From Ignavibacteria bacterium (GTDB lineage: Bacteria; Bacteroidota; Ignavibacteria; Ignavibacteriales; Melioribacteraceae), in NCBI GenBank assembly GCA_027347805.1, contig DAIEQP010000223.1, positions 1-11,427 of the forward strand: a DNA stretch of 11,427 nt. The letters run 5' to 3'. The notes below the pieces were generated by a model, which did no database searches, had not been told where the DNA came from, and worked only from the letters and a program-made list of their open reading frames with translations. Made by a program: the position numbers and the translations under genes. Below, in pieces: positions 6,271 through 11,427 of this stretch (positions are counted from its first letter, which is position 1; each line of letters begins with the position of its first letter).

Positions 6271-8634
6271 TTAAAAATTCATGTGTTCTGTCCTGTGAAT
6301 TATTTCATTCTGTAAATCCTCGCCGAGATCAACAAAATAATCGCTGTAACCGGCAACGCGAACAATAAGATCACGGTATTTCTCGGGATGCTTTTGCGCT
6401 TCTTTAAGCGTTTCAGCATTTACAACATTAAATTGAATATGATGCCCGTCCAATCTAAAATAAGTTCTGATTAAGTGAACAACTTTTTCAATGCCTTCAT
6501 CTGTTGCTAAAAAATTAGGAGTGAATTTTTGATTTAGCAAAGTTCCGCCGGTTCGAAGATGATCAATTTTACTTGCTGATTTAATTACGGATGTAGGTCC
6601 ATGAACATCGGCTCCCTGAACCGGAGATATCCCTTCGCTTACCGGTTCCTTTGCAAATCTTCCATCGGGAGTAGCACCAAGAACATTTCCAAAATAAACG
6701 TGGCATGTTGTCGGCAGTAAATCAATCCGGAAATGACCGCCTTTAGTATTTGGTCTCCCATCAATTGCATTAAAATATGTTTCAAAAACTTTCCTTGTCA
6801 GATCATCTGCATAATCGTCATCATTCCCGTATTTTGGAGTTTCAAACAGAAGTTTGTCTCTTGTTTCTTTTTTATTTTCAAAATTATTTTTTAGCAGTTC
6901 AAGCATCTCATTCATCGAAACAATTTTCTTATCAAACACATTGTATTTTATTGATGCTAGTGAATCCGTAATTGTTCCGAGACCAACGCCCTGAATATAA
7001 GATGAATTATAACGCGCACCGCCGGCATTGTAATCTTTTCCCTTTTTAATACAATCATCAACGAGAATTGACAAGAATGGTGCTGGCATGTATTCGGCAT
7101 AAATTCTTTCAATAATAATATTGCCTTTAATTTTTATATCGATGAAATGATTCATCTGTTTTTCAAAGGCTGAATAAAATTCATCAAACGATTCAAAGGT
7201 TTCCGGATTACCGGTTTGCAAACCAATTTGTTTTTTAGTTCTTGGATCGAAGCCATTATTTAATGTAACTTCGAGCACTTTTGGAATATTGAAGTACCCG
7301 GTTAGAATATAACTTTCTTTTCCAAATGCACCGGCTTCAACGCATCCGCTTGCACCGCCGAGACGTGCATCAATTATTGATTTCCCCTGTCTAGTTAATT
7401 CCTGTATTATCGCATCGGTGTTAAATATTGACGGCTGACCAAAACCAGTGCGAATAATTTTTAATGAGCGCTTCAAAAGTCTGTCTGGATTTTTTTTGCT
7501 TACCTGCACCATTGAACTCGGCTGAAGCAGTCTCATTTCTTCTATTACATCAAGAAGAACATAAGTAAGTTCATTTGCTGCATCTTCACCTTTTTCAGTT
7601 ACTCCGCCGACATTAATCAAACAAAAATCTGTATAGGTATTACTTTCCTGCGCTGTTACTCCTACTTTAGGAGGTGCCGGCTGGTTATTAAATTTTATCC
7701 AGAATGAATGCAAAAGTTCTTTTGCAAAATCCTCCGATAACAAACCGCTTTCAATATCGCGCTTATAGAATGGATACAGATGTTGATCTAATCTGCCGGG
7801 ATTAAATGAATCCCAAGTATTTAGTTCAGTTGTAACTCCAATATGAACGAACCAATAATATTGCAGTGCTTCCCACATTGTGCGCGGTGCATTTGCAGGA
7901 ACACGCTGACAAATTCCTGCCATGGTTTCTAGTTCAATCTTTCTTTCTGAATCTTTTTCCTTCTCGGCAAGTTCAAAAAGTTTTTTACTGTAACGATCTG
8001 CATAAGAAATTATTGCGTCGGCAGCGATACTCATTGAGCGCAATTCTTCCCTTTTTGAAAAAGCTTCTTTATCATTATAGAAATCTAAATTGGAAATAGC
8101 TTCTTCAATATCTTTCTTAAAATCATTCATTCCCTTTTTGAAAATCTTATCATCTCCAACAGTATGCCCGGGAGCGCGCTGTTCCATGAACTCAGTAAAT
8201 ATTCCGGCTTTATATGCGTCACGCCAATCTTCATCAACTTCCGAAAGAATTTTTTCGCGGATACTTTTTCCTTTCCAGAAAGGAGCCACTTCATTTAAAA
8301 TAATCTTGCGTGATTCATCAGAAGATTTGAACCAAACTTTTTCTCTATTGTGCAGAATTTCAAGATCGTCTTTAGAGTGAATACAGAGTTCCGGATAAGT
8401 CGGAGTGGCTTTCGGCTCCGGGCCCTTTTCTCCCACAAATAATTCGCCTTCATTCACGCAAAGTTCTTTGTGCTCAAGAATATATTTGAATGAAAGTGCG
8501 CGTGTAACAGGAATAGAATTTTTTCCTGGCTCTCCCGATTTATAAAATTCAGTTAGTAATTGAGCCCGCTCGTGCGACATTGTTGGAACTGCATCCAGGG
8601 ATTGCCTTCTTAATTTATTTATCCTTCCTGTCAT
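6271..8634 (-). CDS. hypD: trans-4-hydroxy-L-proline dehydratase (glycyl radical enzyme)
   Basis: Radical dehydration of trans-4-hydroxy-L-proline to delta-1-pyrroline-5-carboxylate (EC 4.2.1.172), in the anaerobic cytoplasm. The 787 residues form a PFL-like barrel plus C-terminal glycyl domain. C431 and E433 lie in GGASGCVEAG, and the radical glycine G762 in RVAGYSDYF. The active-site set I recall from the Clostridioides difficile enzyme is present at a constant shift of three: F149, H157, D275, S331, D336, F337, Y447 and T642. Long stretches such as TEFMEQRAPGHTV, WFVHIGVTTELN and FNNQPAPPKVGVT are HypD-like, not choline lyase or glycerol dehydratase. I chose ATG 8634: it follows the hypE stop by one base, and GGAGG sits five bases upstream. 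An in-frame ATG at 8664 would add ten residues overlapping hypE. HypE supplies the radical. Confidence 0.96.
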   Translation of the reverse strand: MTGRINKLRRQSLDAVPTMSHERAQLLTEFYKSGEPGKNSIPVTRALSFKYILEHKELCVNEGELFVGEKGPEPKATPTYPELCIHSKDDLEILHNREKVWFKSSDESRKIILNEVAPFWKGKSIREKILSEVDEDWRDAYKAGIFTEFMEQRAPGHTVGDDKIFKKGMNDFKKDIEEAISNLDFYNDKEAFSKREELRSMSIAADAIISYADRYSKKLFELAEKEKDSERKIELETMAGICQRVPANAPRTMWEALQYYWFVHIGVTTELNTWDSFNPGRLDQHLYPFYKRDIESGLLSEDFAKELLHSFWIKFNNQPAPPKVGVTAQESNTYTDFCLINVGGVTEKGEDAANELTYVLLDVIEEMRLLQPSSMVQVSKKNPDRLLKRSLKIIRTGFGQPSIFNTDAIIQELTRQGKSIIDARLGGASGCVEAGAFGKESYILTGYFNIPKVLEVTLNNGFDPRTKKQIGLQTGNPETFESFDEFYSAFEKQMNHFIDIKIKGNIIIERIYAEYMPAPFLSILVDDCIKKGKDYNAGGARYNSSYIQGVGLGTITDSLASIKYNVFDKKIVSMNEMLELLKNNFENKKETRDKLLFETPKYGNDDDYADDLTRKVFETYFNAIDGRPNTKGGHFRIDLLPTTCHVYFGNVLGATPDGRFAKEPVSEGISPVQGADVHGPTSVIKSASKIDHLRTGGTLLNQKFTPNFLATDEGIEKVVHLIRTYFRLDGHHIQFNVVNAETLKEAQKHPEKYRDLIVRVAGYSDYFVDLGEDLQNEIIHRTEHMNF

Positions 8635-8635
8635 T

Positions 8636-9445
8636 TCATCCTCCGATTTTAATCGGAACTCCAAGTTGATTGAATCTGTTTTTTAATTCTTCCATTTGAT
8701 CTGTTGACGGCACATCCAATTCAGCAACTTTATTTAATTTCTTCATCCGCTCATACTTTGATTTTGCTGTTTTGTGAAACGGCAGTAAATCAATTTCTTT
8801 TACATTTTTCAGTTTGCTAATAAAACTGATCATTGCAGAGATATTTTCTTCTGTATCAGTAATTGTTGGAATTATTGGAATCCTTAAAATATTTTTTTTA
8901 CCTAGGGAAGACAGCTTTTTCAGATTTTCATGAATCAATTCGTTATTAATTCCGCAAAACTCATAATGAAGCTTTGAATCCATTAACTTGAGATCGAAAA
9001 GAAAAATATCCGTCAAATCATAAATTTTTTTGAAATCTTCAAAAGCAGCATAACCGGTTGTATCGATGGCTGTATTTATATCCTTTGTTTTGCATTCGCT
9101 AAGTATAGAATAAAGAAAATTTAACTGAAGCATTGGCTCACCGCCGGATATAGTCACTCCACCATGGGATTCTTCGTAAAACATCCGGTCCTTTTCAATC
9201 TCATCCATCACTTCATTGACATATATTTTTGCACCAACAGTATTTCTAAGATAGGAATCGTGATGAAGATTCCACCGGAAATTACAATTTTCAATTTCTT
9301 CCGGTTCGTTGCGTTGGCTTTCTGGGTTATGGCACCACCAGCAGGTTAATGGACATCCCTTAAAGAAAACAGTAGTTCGAATTCCCGGTCCATCGTTAAT
9401 AGAAAATTTTTTTATATCAAAAATGTAACCGCTTACAGGCATCAT
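8636..9445 (-). CDS. hypE: Radical SAM glycyl-radical-enzyme activase for HypD, lacking the auxiliary cluster cysteines
   Basis: Uses S-adenosylmethionine and a [4Fe-4S] cluster to place the glycyl radical on HypD. The 269 residues open with FSINDGPGIRTTVFFKGCPLTCWWC, broken here as FSINDGPGIRT and KGCPLTCWWCHNPES. The CX3CX2C cluster site is C31, C35, C38. GGEP is at 101-104, the DxK motif at 151-153 (FDLKLMD), followed by RIPIIP and LLPFHK typical of PFL-activase relatives. Between C38 and GGEP lie about 62 residues with a single Cys (C54). Most activases of non-PFL glycyl radical enzymes have a longer ferredoxin-like insert with eight cysteines there, so this one should carry only the SAM cluster, like PFL activase. 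Two ATGs, 9445 and 9442, are both possible; no Shine-Dalgarno site is clear. First gene of the hypE-hypD unit; divergent from the histidine kinase. Confidence 0.93.
   Translation of the reverse strand: MMPVSGYIFDIKKFSINDGPGIRTTVFFKGCPLTCWWCHNPESQRNEPEEIENCNFRWNLHHDSYLRNTVGAKIYVNEVMDEIEKDRMFYEESHGGVTISGGEPMLQLNFLYSILSECKTKDINTAIDTTGYAAFEDFKKIYDLTDIFLFDLKLMDSKLHYEFCGINNELIHENLKKLSSLGKKNILRIPIIPTITDTEENISAMISFISKLKNVKEIDLLPFHKTAKSKYERMKKLNKVAELDVPSTDQMEELKNRFNQLGVPIKIGG
8640..8644 (-). promoter_or_regulatory. Shine-Dalgarno site for hypD inside the end of hypE
   Basis: The minus strand reads GGAGGATGAAATG: the last two glycine codons of hypE form GGAGGA, directly followed by its TGA stop, one base, and the hypD ATG. 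Spacing from GGAGG to ATG is five bases. This indicates translational coupling of activase and enzyme and favours the 8634 start over the upstream ATG at 8664. Confidence 0.75.
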
Positions 9446-9453
9446 TGTTTATT

Positions 9454-9569
9454 AATTTTTCCGATTCAAAATAAGAAGATAGTTTACAAAGAGAAACATG
9501 GTAATTAACTTTTACAACTATCAATTCAAAATTAAATCTTAAATTAGGCCTCAAAATTTTTCCGGATTC
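9454..9569. repeat. Near-identical 14/15-base direct repeat flanking the hypE/kinase intergenic region
   Basis: AATTTTTCCGATTC at 9454-9467 recurs as AATTTTTCCGGATTC at 9555-9569, differing by one inserted G. The coordinates given span both copies. One copy lies just before the hypE start and the other just before the kinase start. ATTCAAAAT is also repeated at 9464-9472 and 9524-9532. These could be sites for a shared regulator or just echoes in AT-rich DNA; nothing here decides. Confidence 0.4.
9527..9555 (-). promoter_or_regulatory. Putative promoter of the hypE-hypD(-pepP) unit
   Basis: On the minus strand TTTG (9555-9552) and TAATTTTG (9534-9527) are separated by 17 bases, resembling the -33 TTTG / -7 TAnnTTTG promoter pattern known from Bacteroidota. 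The leader to the hypE ATG would be about 75 bases. Spacing is slightly short for that consensus, and AT-rich sequence makes chance matches likely. Confidence 0.35.
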
Positions 9570-9572
9570 CCG

Positions 9573-10421
9573 ATGTCAGATTTCTTAAATGATAATGCAG
9601 AAAAAGAATATCAAAAGTTTCATGACGAGGTAGAAGAATTAAAAGATGTATGGGAAAGTTATCATCAGCTCTTAGTTTCTTATAAAGAACGCGAAGAAGA
9701 AATTCGCAAAAAGAACGAAGAGCTACGGGAAATAAACGAATCGAAGGATAAATTCTTTTCGATAATTGCACACGATCTTCGCAGCCCGTTTCAGGGTTTA
9801 CTAGGTGTTTCAAAAATTCTTACAGAAGAATTCGAATCTTTATCACAGGATGAATTAAGGTATTTCATTAATACGTTAAACGACGCTCTTCAAAACCAGT
9901 ACAAATTTCTAGACGATTTACTAAGCTGGTCACGAATTCAATCAAACAGAATGGAATTTAATCCCAAGAAGCTAAATCTTAGTCTTCAGATTGAAGACAT
10001 ACTTATGCTTCTTTATCACAACATCAAAAACAAAAAAATAACCCTCCACAATAAAATTGATGCAAATCTATCAATCTATGCTGATGAAAATATGCTTGCA
10101 CTATTATTACGCAATCTGATTTCAAATGCAATTAAATTTACACCAAGCGGAGGTTTGGTTGAAATTTATGCTCTCGACCGACAGGCAGATGTATTAATTG
10201 ATGTAAAAGATAAAGGGGTCGGGATCAGTGATGAAAACGTTCAAAAACTTTTTCGAATTGATAAACAATTCACAACAGCCGGCACCAACCAGGAAAAAGG
10301 AAACGGGCTTGGACTTGTCCTTTGTAAAGAAATAATTGAAAAGCATGGAGGTAAAATTTGGGCTGAAAGTTCCCCCGGCAAAGGAAGCAGTTTTAAATTT
10401 ATCCTGCCTAAAAAAGACTAA
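9573..10421 (+). CDS. Soluble orphan sensor histidine kinase
   Basis: A 282-residue cytoplasmic kinase without membrane segments or a recognisable PAS or GAF domain. Residues 10-58 form a charged coiled coil (EVEELKD to KKNEELREINESK) leading into the HisKA domain. The phosphoacceptor is H67 in FFSIIAHDLRSPFQGLLG. The HATPase domain has the N box RNLISNAIKFTP (180-191), G1 box DKGVGIS (213-219), F box LFRIDKQF (226-233) and G2 box GNGLGLVLCK (243-252), all intact. The C-terminus SSPGKGSSFKFILP is typical of the family. No response regulator is encoded nearby in the window, so its partner and signal are unknown; kinases of this style in Bacteroidota-like genomes often signal from the coiled coil or through partner proteins. 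It is divergent from hypE (127 bases) and 69 bases upstream of pruA, so it could sense the state of the pathway, but that is position only. Confidence 0.92.
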   Translation: MSDFLNDNAEKEYQKFHDEVEELKDVWESYHQLLVSYKEREEEIRKKNEELREINESKDKFFSIIAHDLRSPFQGLLGVSKILTEEFESLSQDELRYFINTLNDALQNQYKFLDDLLSWSRIQSNRMEFNPKKLNLSLQIEDILMLLYHNIKNKKITLHNKIDANLSIYADENMLALLLRNLISNAIKFTPSGGLVEIYALDRQADVLIDVKDKGVGISDENVQKLFRIDKQFTTAGTNQEKGNGLGLVLCKEIIEKHGGKIWAESSPGKGSSFKFILPKKD

Positions 10422-10430
10422 TCTTTTTTA
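10409..10430 (+). terminator. Weak A/U-rich hairpin with U-run overlapping the kinase stop codon
   Basis: TAAAAAAGA and TCTTTTTTA form a 9-bp stem around a 4-base loop (CTAA) that contains the end of the kinase gene. The right arm is itself a U-run. Only one G-C pair is present, so it may be an inefficient terminator or no terminator at all; if inactive, pruA could be read from the kinase promoter. Confidence 0.25.
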
Positions 10431-10490
10431 TTGTTCCTCTTATTAATAAGTTAACTCATCAAATATTTTAAAATTTTGAAAGAGATAAAA

Positions 10491-11427
10491 ATGGCAAATG
10501 CAATATTTAATGTTCCGTTTCCTCAAAACGAACCGGTAAAAAATTATGTGCCGGGTTCTCCGGAAAAAACCGCACTTAAAGCAAAACTTGCAGAAATGCA
10601 AAACCAGGTAATCGATATTCCAATTATAATCGGCGGCAAAGAAATTCGAACAGGTGATACAGATGTTTGTGTTCAGCCTCATAATCATAAACATGTTTTA
10701 GCTAAATACCACAAAGTTTCCGAAAAAGAAGTTAAGATGGCAATTGATTCATCAATGGAAGCTCATAAATTATGGTCGAGAATGGAGTGGGCTGACCGTG
10801 CTGCAATCTTTTTGAAAGCTGCGGATCTAATTGGCCTTGGTGAATGGCGATATATTTTAAATGCTGCTACAATGCTTGGTCAAAGCAAGAATCCTTTTCA
10901 GGCAGAAATAGATTCGGCTGCAGAACTAGCAGATTTTTTCAGATTCAACGCTTATTATGCGATGAAAATTTATGAAGAGCAGCCGATTCATTCTCCATGG
11001 GGAATGTGGAATAAATTAGAATACCGCCCGCTTGAAGGTTTTATTTTTGCTGTTGCACCATTTAACTTTACTTCAATTTGCGGTAATCTACCAACTTCTC
11101 CCGCACTTATGGGAAATGTTTCTTTACTTAAACCAGCGTCAAGCGCTGTTTATTCAGCTTACTGGTTAATGAAATTATTCGAAGCAGCTGGACTTCCTCC
11201 GGGAGTAATTAATTTTGTTCCGGGTTCGGGATCAAAAGTTGGAAACCCTGTTATGGATTCTGAACATTTTGGAGGAATTCATTTCACTGGATCGACTCCG
11301 GTATTTCAATCGATGTGGAGAACATCTGCTAATAATCTTCCAAAGTATAAATCATATCCAAGAATTGTTGGAGAAACCGGCGGCAAAGATTTTATTTTTG
11401 CTCATGCAAGCGCAGATGTTACAGCAC
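10491..11427 (+). CDS. pruA: delta-1-pyrroline-5-carboxylate (L-glutamate gamma-semialdehyde) dehydrogenase, partial
   Basis: Oxidises glutamate gamma-semialdehyde, the open form of P5C, to glutamate with NAD+ (EC 1.2.1.88). The first 312 residues of about 540 are present; the right edge cuts the gene. The sequence follows the ALDH4 family rather than general aldehyde dehydrogenases: NVPFPQNEPVKNYVPGSPE at the N-terminus, AATMLGQSKNPFQAEIDSA and ADFFRFNAYYA in the middle, then AVAPFNFTSICGNLP, LLKPAS, FVPGSG and HFTGST of the NAD-binding domain. The catalytic base region is VGETGGKD with E295; the catalytic cysteine lies past the edge. There is no proline dehydrogenase domain fused at the N-terminus, so it is a single-function enzyme. 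GAGA precedes the ATG by six bases. As HypD yields P5C, the gene completes conversion of trans-4-hydroxyproline to glutamate, though it also serves ordinary proline breakdown. Confidence 0.95.
   Translation, partial: MANAIFNVPFPQNEPVKNYVPGSPEKTALKAKLAEMQNQVIDIPIIIGGKEIRTGDTDVCVQPHNHKHVLAKYHKVSEKEVKMAIDSSMEAHKLWSRMEWADRAAIFLKAADLIGLGEWRYILNAATMLGQSKNPFQAEIDSAAELADFFRFNAYYAMKIYEEQPIHSPWGMWNKLEYRPLEGFIFAVAPFNFTSICGNLPTSPALMGNVSLLKPASSAVYSAYWLMKLFEAAGLPPGVINFVPGSGSKVGNPVMDSEHFGGIHFTGSTPVFQSMWRTSANNLPKYKSYPRIVGETGGKDFIFAHASADVTA

Noticed and set aside
6271..8634. Alternative identities for the glycyl radical enzyme: pyruvate formate-lyase, choline trimethylamine-lyase, glycerol or propanediol dehydratase
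   Set aside because: PFL has an adjacent Cys-Cys pair, which is missing. Residues lining the pocket match HypD at a constant offset, and neighbours fit proline metabolism, with no microcompartment genes.
9544..9813. 89-codon minus-strand open frame across the kinase start
   Set aside because: Opposite the kinase coiled coil and HisKA start, whose protein sequence is clearly real. Composition looks like an antisense shadow.
1..11427. Mobile elements, CRISPR repeats, tRNA or rRNA genes, defence or biosynthetic islands
   Set aside because: I found no transposase, integrase, evenly spaced repeats or structured RNA genes on either strand, and composition looks uniform by eye.

Overview
The window is AT-rich chromosomal DNA with tightly packed genes, almost certainly bacterial. 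Protein style points to the Bacteroidota/Chlorobi/Ignavibacteria side of the tree, possibly a facultative or strict anaerobe. The hints are a soluble orphan histidine kinase, a standalone TPM-domain protein, a NAPE-PLD-like exported hydrolase, weak Shine-Dalgarno sites for many genes, and TAnnTTTG promoter-like boxes. The lineage is an inference from gene content, not a placement. I see no rRNA, tRNA, CRISPR array, insertion sequence or phage gene.

Layout. (1) Positions 1-1506, minus: nearly complete cofactor-independent phosphoglycerate mutase (gpmI), running off the left edge. (2) Positions 1745-3203, plus: a TPM-domain protein, then an exported metallo-beta-lactamase-fold hydrolase. (3) Positions 3217-9445, minus, in transcription order from right to left: glycyl radical enzyme activase (hypE), trans-4-hydroxy-L-proline dehydratase (hypD), Xaa-Pro aminopeptidase (pepP), a GC-rich hairpin and a new promoter, a 96-residue conserved-type protein of unknown function, and a proline-racemase-family enzyme whose Cys/Thr pair marks it as trans-3-hydroxy-L-proline dehydratase. 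(4) Positions 9573-11427, plus: a soluble histidine kinase and the first 312 codons of delta-1-pyrroline-5-carboxylate dehydrogenase (pruA), cut by the right edge.

How the genes work together. Regions 3 and 4 read as one catabolic locus for hydroxyproline-containing peptides (collagen, or hydroxyproline-rich glycoproteins). PepP would trim peptides at Xaa-Pro bonds. HypD, activated by HypE, would dehydrate trans-4-hydroxy-L-proline to delta-1-pyrroline-5-carboxylate (P5C), and PruA would oxidise P5C to glutamate. The Cys/Thr enzyme would dehydrate the minor collagen isomer trans-3-hydroxy-L-proline to delta-1-pyrroline-2-carboxylate, which needs a reductase not seen here to become proline. 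The individual enzymes are known. Of interest are the pairing of an anaerobic radical route and a non-radical route for the two isomers, a HypE that lacks the usual auxiliary iron-sulfur cysteines, and the uncharacterised small protein placed between pepP and the second dehydratase.
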